Below are positions 10,861 through 22,152 of a stretch of DNA of 64,000 nucleotides, piece after piece. The stretch's first letter is position 1, and each line of letters begins with the position of its first letter. The position numbers and the translations under genes were made by a program. The notes under the pieces are model-generated. The model had not been told where the DNA came from. It did no database searches and saw nothing but the letters and a program-made list of their open reading frames with translations. Source of the DNA: Polytrichum commune (lineage: Eukaryota > Streptophyta > Polytrichopsida > Polytrichales > Polytrichaceae); NCBI GenBank assembly GCA_950295325.1, contig OX485803.1, positions 39,013,554 through 39,077,553 of the forward strand, written 5' to 3'.

Positions 10861-11845
10861 AGGGAGGGGGTAAATGTTGAAGTCACAACACTACCAAGAG
10901 AAGAAGACAACAATTTCAAAGAGAAGGAAGTGCCCAACGGCACTTAATCACCAAGCATGCAAGAGCAAGGAAGGATTCACGGAGAAGAAGAAGAACACCG
11001 AAGAAGAACGCCGAAGAGGAGTTCGGAGCTCAACCACGGTATTGGGTTCCCTTTTCACGGAAATACAAGGAAGTCGCACGGTTGTAGGGTCCCTTACCCA
11101 CGGGTATAGGACAATCAGAGTTTTAGTGAAGGAGAACTTAGGAATTAAGAAGAAGGCTATTATATTAGTATAAAGGAGTTAGTATTAAGCATTATGGAGT
11201 ATATAGGAATGTAAGGTTTTGGGATTTAAAGGACTATTGAAGAGGCATGATTATGGAGTATATAGGAATGTAGGATTTTTGAAGAGCATGGTTATGGAAC
11301 ATATAGGAATATTGAAATATGAAGGGCATTATGAAGATACTAAGAAGCCTATAGGACAAAGTTAGATTCTACTAGTATATTTTAAATACAAATCATTGGA
11401 ATAAATCAAATATGAAGATTTGATTTAAATCTCATAAAGGATTTGTGATGTAGCCACGATGAGGATATAGTAGAATCTTAGAGATACGAACATTAGAGAG
11501 GAAAAACGGTTATAACCGTTTATGATAGATAGCATCTACATATATCGGAGATAGTTAGTTATCTAAGGTAGTGGAGTTAACAACCACTCTTAATATAGAT
11601 GTTAAGATAGATAGAAAAGACTATATAAGGGAAGCACTTTTAGGAGATCACACCTCATTTTCTACACAACGAAGTTATCACAAATTTGAGTGTCAACAAC
11701 ACTTGAGTTACTTTTGTATCTCTCCTCTCGGAGCTCTTTTACAATACATTATCTTTTCCACAAATGTGTGTGTGACCTTTCTCTCTCTCTTCCTCAAATT
11801 GAACTACGAGTTGTCAATTGGTACTTGTGACTTAAGTGATTGATA
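10861..11845 (+). mobile_element. Polypurine tract and LTR-like promoter segment
   Basis: AGGGAGGGGG at 10,861-10,870 is followed by TGTTGAAGTC at 10,875, the usual order of polypurine tract and 3' LTR start. Within the putative LTR there is a palindrome (AAACGGTTATAACCGTTT, about 11,505-11,522) and a TATA element (CTATATAAGGG, about 11,619-11,629), consistent with U3 and R. The 3' boundary and the second LTR were not identified, so limits are approximate. Confidence 0.45.
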
Positions 11846-13170
11846 AACGAGAGGAGAGTAGGTATTTTGAGAAAGAACTCAAAGTATTAGTGTGAGGGTG
11901 AAAACAAAGCGCTCAAGACTAGTTGGAGTATCAATGGAACTTTGAGAGGAGTTGTTATGAGTAGTAACGTCAATTTAACTTGAACGTCGGAATTACAATT
12001 AACTCTCAAAAGTGGAACTTATCATTGAACTCCTCAAAAGAGAATTATAAATATACATGTGATTGTATGTTTGAAGAATTATATGCATGTTATGGACGAT
12101 TAAAGTGAAACTTCTTAACGATTACAAACTCCTTCAAAAGAGGAGGAACTTATTATCATAAACTACATAATTGACTTACAAGTACTATGCATATTACATT
12201 ATATAATATATGTTTGAATATCGAACTTATTTTATGATTAATAAGAATGATGAAGACATTAATTTACATCAAAATTTGAATCTATATGAATGAAGTAATA
12301 TTGATATGAAATAATCTACTTACTACAATTGTTATTGGAACTTCTTTCTTTAAGTTTCTTTGTGAGTTGTTGGATGTCATTACAATTTGAAGGATTATCT
12401 ATTCAAGAGAAGATCTCTCTCTCTCTTGAGCAAAACTCAAGAGAGATAGGTTTACTTCTCGTCATCAAGAAACACTTTGTAGTAAAAGTGTTTTTTCTCT
12501 TAAGATACTTTGTGAGTTGTTGGATGTCATTACAAGTGAAGAATCAACTATCAAAGAGAAGAGTTCTCTCTCTTGAGTAAACTCAAGAGAGTTATAATTA
12601 CTATCGTCATCAAGAAACACTTTGAAGTTAAATGTGACATTGCAAAACAATCAATGATGTGTTTATGAAATTATAACTACTATATGCATACATGTCAAGT
12701 TATAATATTATAAGTAGTAACACTTGAGCTTAAAAAGGAAGACTCAAGAATATTAGATCTTCTTCATCATTATAAGATTACTATCATTTGTGTGATTGAT
12801 GTTTATGAACTACGAACCTTAAGGATTCATATAACTTATTGAAAACTATATTATTATTGAGGATATTGTTACACCTCTTGAAGCTTTCTTTAAATCTAAT
12901 GGTTCTTATTATCAATGATGCCTTACATTGAGAGTAAGAATTAAGATAATGAGATTGTGTTCACTTCAATAATTATATTCATATCATAAGGAGAAGAGAG
13001 GGATTATTAATTCGAGACCGAACATATTAATGAGGCATGGTAGTTCTCAAGCGAATATAAATTTACATGATGTGCATCGTGAATCTTCTTAGCTAATTTG
13101 CAAAGGAACGACCCATGGCGTCCATCATTGTTTTCTAGTACTTAATTTGCATCCCGGAAGATCAAGTACC
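11846..13170. other. AT-rich noncoding DNA between retroelement relics
   Basis: No coding capacity is recognisable. The only clear structure is the hairpin-bearing duplication at 12,350-12,640. Confidence 0.5.
12350..12640. repeat. Tandem duplication (about 150 bp) carrying a GA/CT hairpin
   Basis: TTTGTGAGTTGTTGGATGTC occurs at about 12,359 and again at about 12,509. Each copy continues to a CTCTCTTGAG...CTCAAGAGAG inverted repeat (about 12,417-12,446 and 12,567-12,592) and then a CGTCATCAAGAAACACTTTG block. The copies differ by small indels. Confidence 0.8.
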
Positions 13171-13171
13171 T

Positions 13172-15549
13172 ATGTACTTAGCCAAGATTCATGGAGGGAC
13201 CAAACCCCACTTAGCATCTATAGAAACCTGGAAGGCAATAGCCACAGGAGAATATTGGTGGCCGACGTGGGGAAATGATGTATGCAACTACCTGCGACGC
13301 AGCAAAATCTGCAGGGGAGTGGAAACCCTGGAGAGTCACCTAGAAAGAAGTCATAAACTTTTTCCACAAGAAATAACAAAGGGGTTGGATTGGAGGCTCC
13401 CAATTACACAACAACTAAAGAATATTAAAGATTTGGACCATATTGGCATACACAAAGAATTGGGGTTAATCAACCTTGACAACGAGACTTATTTTATAAC
13501 TAAAGATGGTTTGAAATATAGATTACCAAATGGAGAAGTCAAAATGTGTATAAAAAAAAGAATGCACATGATTGGGTAAAAACGATACACGAACATAAGG
13601 AACCTCACATGACTGAAGAAGAAATACTCGATCAAGTAAACGCAAGACCATACTGGTGGCCAATGATACCCTCAAACGTGGAGCGATTAATAAATGAATG
13701 CAAGACTTGCAAGCCTGTAGCCTTGATAGGATTCAGGGCAATGGAATATGGAACTATCCTCTTGAAGGAGAAAGAGAAATTTGACTGGAGAGAACCAATC
13801 ATACAACACCTCACATACCCAATGGGACTAAGCAATTTTGGTTTCCACGAAGAATTGGGTATGTTAAGAGATGAAGTGGTCGATTACTCCCTAAAAGAAG
13901 GGGAACTAATATGGAGACTAGCAAATGAAGATCATAAACTTTGCATCTCCCGTGAAGAGGGGATTGAATGGTTGATAAAAATTAAAAAAGAAAAAATCCA
14001 CATCCACGATGGATGATATAACTTTCCATGTCACAAACGGGCCTTATTGGTGGCCCACAATTCCTCATGTCATAGATCAACTATGTAAGGAATGTAGGAT
14101 GTGTTGGCCTAAAAAGACCCCCGAACATGTTATTGGTTGCACCACGATCGCAATCAATGAAAAAGAAGGACAAGATTGGAGAACACCCTACATCGACTAT
14201 TTGAAACATGGTAGGCTGAGTACTAAAGCATCAACTACCCAACGACCACAAATAACAATACGTAGCCGTCCTTACATGCTAACCTATAACGGGACCCTAG
14301 TCAAAGAAGGACCGGATGGTATACGAAGGACATGCATAGTCGGACCCATAACAACTGCAATCATTGCAGAGGCTCATGAAGGAATCGATGGGGGCCACTT
14401 TTCAGCAAATATAACCTTGCACAAGGTATTAACTGCCTTGTATTGGTGGCCCACCATGAAAAAAAATGTTTATCTTTATTGCACCCGATGCAATATATGT
14501 CAAAAGGTTGGCCCCAAAATATCCACAAACTTTCAACCCTTACATCCTACAATGCCCACCAAGGTGTTTCAAAAATGGGGTTTTGAATTTCATTGGGACA
14601 GTCAACCCGCTAACCAAAAGCACCAAAAACTGATACATCATTACACCTACCGATTACACCACCAAGAGGGTGGAAGCCAAAACTTTAAAAGATAACACAA
14701 CTAAGTCAACATCCAAATTTCTCTTTGAAAAAATTAATACAAAATTTGGTTGTTCATTGGAGTTTGTGAGTGACCAAGGAAGTCATTTCATTAATGACAT
14801 TATCAAAGTACTCACCCAAGAATTTATGATTCTCCACCGGAAATCGACAACTTACTACCCACAAGTTAACGGGCAAGCCGAAAGTACCAACAAGGTGATA
14901 AAGATTGCCTTAACCAAAATGGTCAATGCCAATCGAACATATTGGTACACCAAATTACATGCAGCTCTTTGGGCCTTTGGGACGGAAGCCTTACTACCAA
15001 TGATTTATCGTCATCCCGATGTTTACCAAAAACGAAGTCAAGATATTCATCCTATTCTAGAATCGAGAATGGAACAACTTAGAGTCATGGATTTAACACG
15101 ACATGAGGTTGAAGAAAATATAAAACACATGCAATTATTGCACAAAGAAACACATGACAAGCCACTGAAAAAGACACATTGTACCCATTGTGACCATGGA
15201 ACCATCAAAACCCCGCAAAAAGGAGAAAAAATATGATGCTTTGAAAGTGGAAATACTACAAGCTATGGACGAGGTCAAAATCTCTCCAAGGAGTGACGAC
15301 TCTAAACCACAAACCACCCACAAAACACGATTTTACCCCGGCCAAAGAATCTTGTGGCACCTACACCATAAAATACTTGGGCTGGGCAAATTCAAAATAC
15401 ATTGGGCAGGTCTTTACCTAATTAAACAAGTTTATGACAATGGATCGGTGGATGTTATTACCCTACAAGGAGAACATTTGGGACGAGTCAACATGAACAA
15501 ACTAAAACCCTACCAAGAGCTAGAAACTACTCAAGCCTATGCCTTATAA
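13172..15549 (+). pseudogene. Ty3/gypsy integrase relic with a four-fold H2C2 zinc-binding array
   Basis: The region encodes the C-terminal part of a gypsy Pol protein in several overlapping frames. Three upstream modules and a fourth canonical one (AHEGIDGGHFSANITLHKVL, YWWPTM, CNICQ) each carry the integrase N-terminal H2C2 signature. The catalytic core follows: WGFEF (about 14,575-14,589) where the family has WG-x-D, SDQGSHF (Asp at 14,772) and QAESTNK (Glu at 14,880), giving normal D-35-E spacing. A frameshift lies between about 14,590 and 14,650, and roughly 16 residues expected after ALWAF are missing. The C-terminal domain (FYPGQRILWHL, then GSVDVITLQGEHLGRVNMN) is intact in frame 15,190-15,549; a short extra ORF at 15,568-15,834 follows. 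Protease, RT and RNase H are absent. With a changed catalytic Asp and frame breaks it is a dead copy. Confidence 0.85.
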
Positions 15550-15895
15550 ATTTTTGCATGCCACATTTTGGAAACAAAAATTAAAGCAAAGCAAAACCAT
15601 TTACACAAAAAGAATGATACAACCCGATCTCCAATCACCATTCTTTCTAGATCAAGTGAAGAAACCATCTCACACATTGAATCTACTCCTTATCAAGACC
15701 CCGAAATCCTAGAAGCAAAGGACTTGGAAATACACCAAATCATGCTCGAAGAATATTATGTGCAACCCTCAAGGCTAGTCAACTCCCAAGAGAGGCACAC
15801 ATTAAATAACCCAAGACAAACCCTTAAAAAATGAATTATAAAGAGTACGAATCCCTACATATCCCATCCACCCGAGTTGAAAAAGGGTAGGGCGG

Positions 15896-16430
15896 AACGT
15901 CCTCCCAAATAAGGGGTGTGAGCCTCAAAATTGCCCCCAACGGCAATTTGGCTCACAATTGAGGTGTTTTAGCAAAATCATTAGATTAGTAATAGGGAAA
16001 TTTAGCGAAAAACCATTTAGATTAAGGTAAGCTGGCTGGGGGTATTTTACCCTTGGAATAAAACTCTTCGGCAAATATGAATTAGAAACCGAAGGGGTAA
16101 AAGAGAAACACCCTTTATCCGAATCGGAAGTGTGAAACTAGTGGGCTAGTAAGTAGGTAGGTTAAGTTAGCAAAACCTAATTCAATTAAGCAAAAGACAA
16201 GCGGCGGCAAAAAAACAAGAGTAATTCCGGAAGCGGCCAAGAAAGAAAAGAAAAGTGACAACTACAAGTGTAAAGGATCTTGCCAACTAGGACAAGGGGC
16301 TATGTTGCTACCCTTGCCAACTAAAAATGAAGTTCAAATAATGTGTTTTTGAACACACCCCTAAGTAGTTGTATCACTTCTAATCGAGTGTAGTGGATAC
16401 AAAAATTACAATTTAGCCTTCACATTTTGA
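15896..16430 (+). mobile_element. Polypurine tract and putative 3' LTR start with terminal hairpin
   Basis: After the integrase relic, AATAAGGGG is followed at 15,917 by TGTGAGCC, the expected order of polypurine tract and LTR start. The first 41 bp (15,917-15,957) form an inverted repeat: TGTGAGCCTCAAAATTGCC pairs with GGCAATTTGGCTCACA. The LTR end was not located; the remainder is noncoding. Confidence 0.5.
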
Positions 16431-17090
16431 ATGAATCTAGCCCTTAATGTTAGCTTTCCAAAAAAACCTAAGTTTGTTAAAATCAGAAGGATGAAGCAAA
16501 AATTATGAGTGTTTTAATAAAAGTGTCTGAGCGGCCTTTTAAATTACAAGCGCAGACTTTGCTAGCGCAGAACTAAAAGAAAAGTTATTCAGTTGCTTTG
16601 GTATTTACGTATGTTATAAATCTTATTGTTTAGCTTTTTAGAATGTGTAAGCTTGCTGAAATCTGAATTGATGTGTAAACGTTATAAGTGTTTTCCCGAA
16701 GGTTTCTCAACTGCCTTGCAAACTACAAGTACTCACTTTACAAGCATATAACTAAAAGCCAAATTATTCAGTTGCTTTGATATTTGGATGCATTATAGTT
16801 TTTGTTGTTATCTTTCTAGAAAATATAAGTTTGTTACAATCATATTTAAAAAGAGAAAATTACATATGTTTGAATGAAGATATCTCAGTTGCCTCCTAAA
16901 ATATATGAGTTGACTTTGTAAGCTCATACCCACAAGAGAAAACATGCAATTATTTTGATATTTTGATAATGTTGTAGTTCTAATTTTAAGGTTTCTAGAA
17001 AGTCTAAGCTTGTTGGAATCTAAGTTAATAAACAAAAATTATGAATGTTTGAATGAAGGTATCCCAACTGCCTCTTGAATTTTTGAAGCG
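16430..17090. repeat. Degenerate satellite, about 179-bp period, four copies
   Basis: A landmark of the form AAG(T/C)TTG(T/C)T(G/A)AAATC occurs at 16,471, 16,650, 16,828 and 17,008, giving spacings of 179, 178 and 180 bp. Each unit also contains a GTTTGAATGAAGG-like and a CAACTGCCT-like block. Copies are well diverged. The last unit runs directly into the truncated minus-strand gag ORF. Confidence 0.8.
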
Positions 17091-17640
17091 CATGATCTTT
17101 TAGAAAGATCACTGTTATAGAGACCTTATCGTCCTCGTCGGGCCTTTGGACATCGTAATAAATATCCATCTCCAACAAGAATTCTTTAACCTTCCTCGCT
17201 TTGCCAAGGCCCGAAAATGTACTTGGCATATTAACCTTCGCCAATTTTTTTGTTGAAGAAGAAGGCCTATTACCTTGCATCATGAGGAGCTCGATCATTT
17301 TGTCTTGTCGGGCCCTCTCGTCCTTGCCACGCTTGAGTTATTGATTCACGGAGTCCATGAATTCAAGCATTTAGAGTTGAAACTTTAATCCAACATCACC
17401 ACTGTCCAAGTTTTCCGGTGCATTTGGTATTCTAGCCTCCGAATTTTCTTCGAGGTTTACGGGATCCCTCTCACAAGATTCCTCCACTTCCTCCCCCATT
17501 GCACCATCATCCCCACCATTTTCATTAGAATCAATGGTGGGGTCAACATCCTCTTGGGCATGATCTTTGTTCCGTTTTGAGCGTCGCAACGTTTTGGAAT
17601 TCCCGGGCTCACCATCGTCACCCCCACGTTTGATAGCCAT
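17050..17640 (-). pseudogene. Truncated gypsy gag (minus strand)
   Basis: Translation on the minus strand starts at ATG 17,640, 38 bp after a primer-binding site. The first 89 codons are charged (KTLRRSKRNK, then an acidic stretch). After a frame break around 17,300-17,370 the second frame gives MPSTFSGLGKARKVKEFLLE and then DDKVSITVIFLKDHAL, a close fit to the start of the retrotransposon gag domain, in which a conserved Trp normally follows ALQ. Here the frame reads into the 179-bp satellite instead, so the rest of gag and all of pol are lost. Gag would form the virus-like particle core. This copy is nonfunctional. Confidence 0.8.
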
Positions 17641-17677
17641 GTTTCCCTCAAAATGCTAGCTCAAATACTAGGACCCT

Positions 17678-17689
17678 GCTCTGATACCA
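17678..17689 (-). other. Primer-binding site for initiator tRNA-Met
   Basis: Minus-strand TGGTATCAGAGC, the classic plant retrotransposon PBS complementary to the 3' end of initiator tRNA-Met, lies two bases downstream of the LTR end. Confidence 0.9.
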
Positions 17690-17691
17690 CG

Positions 17692-18177
17692 TGTTGCAAC
17701 CCTTGCTAGTTTTCCTTCACTTAGCTTCACCGCCTTTCCAAACTAGCAAGTGCCACAAACGCTAACCTGCACATCCCACGCACATGCATGGTTAGCTCCC
17801 AAGACCGCGGACCTTCAAGCTCATGGCTTGGTCACCAAACCCTCCTACACATGCATTCGGGACTCTCCCCTTAGTAGGTAGCCAATGGCTAAGGTGGACT
17901 TCAAGGGTTGTTGGCCCCAAGGGTTGGAGGTGATGGCCCCAACCCTTGAAGATTGTGCAACAGGTTGAACACGTAGGTTGTATTATTCCCCGGTCCCATC
18001 AAGTTAAATTTTTTAATGCTTGTACTCTCATTATGGAATAAATTTGTGTGCAAGAGTTGATGGGGAATGAAATGGAATTATACGAAGATTGATAAGAGGG
18101 AGTTATGTGAACATGAATGTGATCCCCACGCCCTCACCCGGACTAGGACGCTTAAGGGTGGGTGGTTTGGCCTCACA
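17692..18177 (-). mobile_element. 5' LTR of the minus-strand gypsy element
   Basis: On the minus strand this segment begins TGTGAGGCCAAACCACCC and ends TTGCAACA, so it has TG...CA termini and is about 486 bp. It abuts the PBS and gag in the correct order. Its first 50 bp match the fragments at 6306 and about 20,466-20,515. Confidence 0.75.
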
Positions 18178-18412
18178 GTTGGACACCATTGTAGTTGACG
18201 AATAAACACTAAGAAATATGAACTTTTGAGAAAATACCATTTTGGTTGAGGAAATTGTGTTGGATGGGGATGATCTTGTATGGTCATTAAAAGGATGAAG
18301 CTTCCATTATATTGAGGTTTTCATCTTAATCGAAGTACCACATGTAAAGATAGTTATTCAATCCAGTTGAATGAAGCAACTCCATTCAAAAAGGTAACTA
18401 CTGATATTGGAT

Positions 18413-18535
18413 AGATGGAAACAATGCAATGAAGTGGTAAACAACTGATATACCGAGCTCCAATTCATCTTGGATGGATGGAAACAATGCAACAAAGTGG
18501 GAAACAACTTATATACCAAACTCCATTTCATAAAA
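18413..18535. repeat. Two-copy 63-bp tandem repeat
   Basis: GATGGAAACAATGCAA starts at 18,414 and 18,477, each followed by an AAGTGG(T/G)(A/G)AACAACT block and a TATACC block. Confidence 0.8.
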
Positions 18536-18550
18536 TATACAGTGCAAAAT

Positions 18551-21500
18551 CAACAACAATTTGGGAAAGGACAAACTTGAAAATGACAGCTTCCATAAAT
18601 ACATAGAATATGCGCATGTACATGAACTGGGAGAACCGGATGCTAGTTGCAGATAAGCTGGTTGAGTTTGGGAAATAACTAGTTCAAGATCAATACTTAA
18701 GGAAATTTTTGACCATTTTATTATAACTTAGAGAATATTCTTCAAATTACAAGAGGAAACTGAAAGTATCAACATGTAACCGGTTGGACTCGAGAAAGCT
18801 GGGATCTCAACTGATTATGCCCAACAATCTCCCTGGGTACTAGCCTCGTGTAGAAAATTTGGCATAAGACTAAGAAGATACACTCCAATTTGGTTTTGGA
18901 TTGGAAGGGTCCAACAAGTGGACCCCAAAGAAATGGGGATTCTAGCCACCTGTGAACTCAAAGTTGAGCCCACATTTGTTGTTAATTCTTAAATATGACT
19001 AGTATTTAGATTTTGATTTTTCATCAATTATTATAAAACTTAAACAGAGTGTAACTTTGAGCTTGTGTTAGAATTTAGTTGGAAGCTTAAAGGGTAGTGT
19101 TTTATGGGTTGGGAACCGGTTGGTATCGTATTAGGTTAGCGAAGGAGTTAGGGGGTTAGGGGGTTATTGGCCAAGTAAGGCTTGTTAGTATTCGTTTAAA
19201 GCTCAGTTGCTAGCCATTTAGGGAGAGGTGCCACTATGCCCTACTTAATCCCAGCAGAGTGAAGGCAGCGGTTGGAAGGGGACTGTGCAACGTTAGGCTC
19301 TCTCTCTTTGTCGAAATAGGGGGCAGGGGAGCTGCCGAGGGCGGAGCCCTGTGAAATGGATGAATGAATTAGGCTGCAGCAAGGAGGGAGAGAGAAGCAG
19401 CGGCGGCCCTCATCGACGAGGGAGAGTGCCTCTGTATGCACACAATGTGGGTCTCAACCACTGGAAAGAAGTTTGGCCAAATTCAAATGAAGGTGGCAAA
19501 TGCAACGCTGCCGAGTGGTTGAACGTGGAATTGAAGCTTCGGGAAGGAGGCTGTGTGTAAGGCGTACTTGGGTATTGGTTCGGAAGTGAGTTGTTGCGCT
19601 GGAAAGTTAGGAGTTCGAGGGAAATTTGCTATCTATACCGGTCCCCGAACAGTTGGCGACCTGTGCCAACGGTGATCGGCACTAGATTCATCCATCAAAA
19701 TTGAGTCACAATCTGGCTAAGTCTACGAAGGTTTTGGGGTTGGTTGTTGAGCGTTGGTCGGCATGTGAGCAAAGTGGGGAGGTGTGGAGCAGGTGAGATC
19801 ACCAGATCTGAAGGAGGGATTGTTGGAAAAATACGGGAATTATTCACTCGATGTGTGTGTGTTCGTCGACACTGGGTAGAGCCGACACATTCGGTGCGAG
19901 GCATTGGGTCAGATCTTGGGCGGAGACTGAAGCAGCTACCTCTGTTTAGCAGTAGAATCAGAGTTTAAGGGAGATCAGGCTGACTGTCTGCAGGAGCAGC
20001 CAAAGCCTTGGCTCCGATGGGCTGGACTGGAACTCAGTCAGCAGTAGGAGTGTAGGGGCAGAGGCTGTGAGTGTGGCCGACTTGGGAATTCCAGGGGCCT
20101 TTGGTAAGGTTGTTGGTTACGGAGCTGATGGCACAGTGGGTGATTAGTGTAGGGCTAGCAATTAGTGACTAGTGCAATTAGTGAGTGGATCAAGGAATTA
20201 CCTAGGCAGCTACAATTAGGAGAGTAGATTAGGTTAGAAGGGTGTTCATCAACTTAGTGGAACTAGGCTGGAGTTATGGGCTAAGTGCAAATTGTGCACT
20301 TTGCATTGTTGGGTGTGTGGAATGGACACAAACTGTGGAGTATTCTTAAATATTGATTACCTCGTGTTCCAAAATAAAGAGTAGAGTGTTTCATGACAAA
20401 TTGAGTACGGACACTTAATTGGGCTTCAACACTGGAGGAACAAAGGAATGGCATGTGAGCTCTAGATCCCCACCCGGACTAGGACGCAAACAAGGGTGGA
20501 GGTTTAGGGCTGACACCACCGAAATGGCGGAATCCCACTAAGGAGAAACCTGCATTGCTCCTTTCTTGATTGCCTAAAAATTTTGCTTCTTCGATAAGTA
20601 GTGTCAAATGAGGTCCAATGATTGTCTTGATCCCCTTTCCCTTGTCTTGTTGTAGGCGTCAGTGTAGGGAAAGCAACTCAACCTTAAGTTCCTCATAGAA
20701 TTATGATGGCCAATTGACCTCTCGCATGCTCTATGCAACTAGTATGTGTCTGGCAAATGTAATGGAGATGTTGTATTGTCTAGTGGTGTTGAGACAAAAC
20801 AAAGAATTGAACAGTCTTAAGGGTTTTTTTTGCTCCTAAAGCCTGGCAGTCTCCTACTTTAACTGTATTATGTCCTTTTGGAATAGTTTTAAGAGAAGGA
20901 AAGAACTCATGTAATTCCCACTTCTCTCTTCCTCTTGCTTTCTTTGATGTTAGCTTGAACACTTTGAGAATAAATTTCCCCAATCTTTGGGGAAATAACG
21001 GAACTTGCTCACCTTTAATGGTGGCTTCGAGGGTATCCCTCCTGGACTGTCATGACTGCCTTGGTTACATGGAGTGGATGAATTACTCCCCAGGGCACGT
21101 CGCATAAGAATTGTTCTAATTAAATCTTCCGCAGAAAAACCACCTCCACTTTGGTGAATTGCGTGGCTTTGTACACTGCATCCACACTGAAAATAGGACC
21201 ATCCATCTCCCCATGTGCAACTTCCATGTGTATGAGACTAAACTTGATGCTTTTGATCACTTCTTTTGCAAGCATTCCTTGCCAGATGTGTTGTTTGCAC
21301 AGGGGTGGGTAGAGAGTTGCATCTTCGGTGCTGAACTTGATTGCAACTAGTGTTGTGAGAGAGATTTGTTCAAGGGTATGCCATATTTTGTCTCAATATA
21401 CGTTCCAAAGGTTGCTGATGTTGAGGTGGTTGATACGGTTGGATGGGAGGCGGCCATGGTGTTAGTTAAGTTGTGTTAACTATTGCAACTGATGCGCTTC

Positions 21501-22152
21501 AGCTGAAAATGGGAGCTAGAAAGAAAGTGAATGAGCTTTGAATCCTATAATCGTGCATTCTTGTTCTTGGCATGGTCACAGTGGTTGATGTGTTGGCCAT
21601 TCTTGATGCAGCTAGCAGCTGAGTTGGCACAGGGTAAGTCCCTTCTTCCCAAGCCTATTGATTTTCAAATTCTTCATTTACTTTTGACTGGCTTGGTGCA
21701 AGTGGGTTGGTACAGGTATCATGCTTCTCCTTAGTGGGATTCCGCCATTTTGGTGGCTGGAATCCCCATTTCTTTGGGGTCCACTTGTAGGACTCCTCCA
21801 ATCCAAAACCAAATTGGAGTGTATCTTCTTAATCTTATGCCAAATTTTCTACACGAGGCTAGTATCCAGGGAGATTGTTGGGCATAATCAGTTGAGATCC
21901 CAACTTTCTTGAGTCCAACCGGTTACATGTTGATACTTTCAATTTCCTCTTGGAATTTGAAGAATATTCTTTAAGTTCTGATAAAATGGTCAAAAATTTC
22001 CTTCAGTGTTGATCTTGAACTAGTTATTTCCCAAACTCAACCGGCTCATCTACAACTAGCATCCGGTTCTCCCAGTTCATGTACATGCGCATATTCTATG
22101 TATTTATGGAAGTTGTCATTTCCAAGTTTGTCATTTCCCAAATTGTTTCAAC
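18551..22152. repeat. Long inverted repeat: about 410-bp arms around 2.8 kb
   Basis: The left arm (18,551-18,956) is the reverse complement of the right arm (about 21,728-22,152) along nearly its whole length. Shared blocks include CATGTACATGAACTGGGAGA, ACATGTAACCGGTTGGACTC and CTGATTATGCCCAACAATCT, with small indels. The interior contains no recognisable transposase; several short ORFs (for example 19,351-19,560 and 19,744-19,968) have no recognisable domain. It could be a non-autonomous TIR element or two opposite insertions of one repeat family. A short block near 20,520-20,550 also matches the inner edge of the right arm in inverted orientation. Confidence 0.8.
20466..20515 (-). repeat. 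LTR 5'-end fragment (minus orientation)
   Basis: Contains CACCCGGACTAGGACGC, the reverse complement of the block found at the start of the LTRs at 6306 and 18,177. It lies inside the loop of the long inverted repeat. Confidence 0.55.

Noticed and set aside
19640-19680. TTGGCGACCTGTGCC as a possible retrotransposon primer-binding site
   Set aside because: I could not match it confidently to a tRNA 3' end and found no LTR borders or gag next to it.
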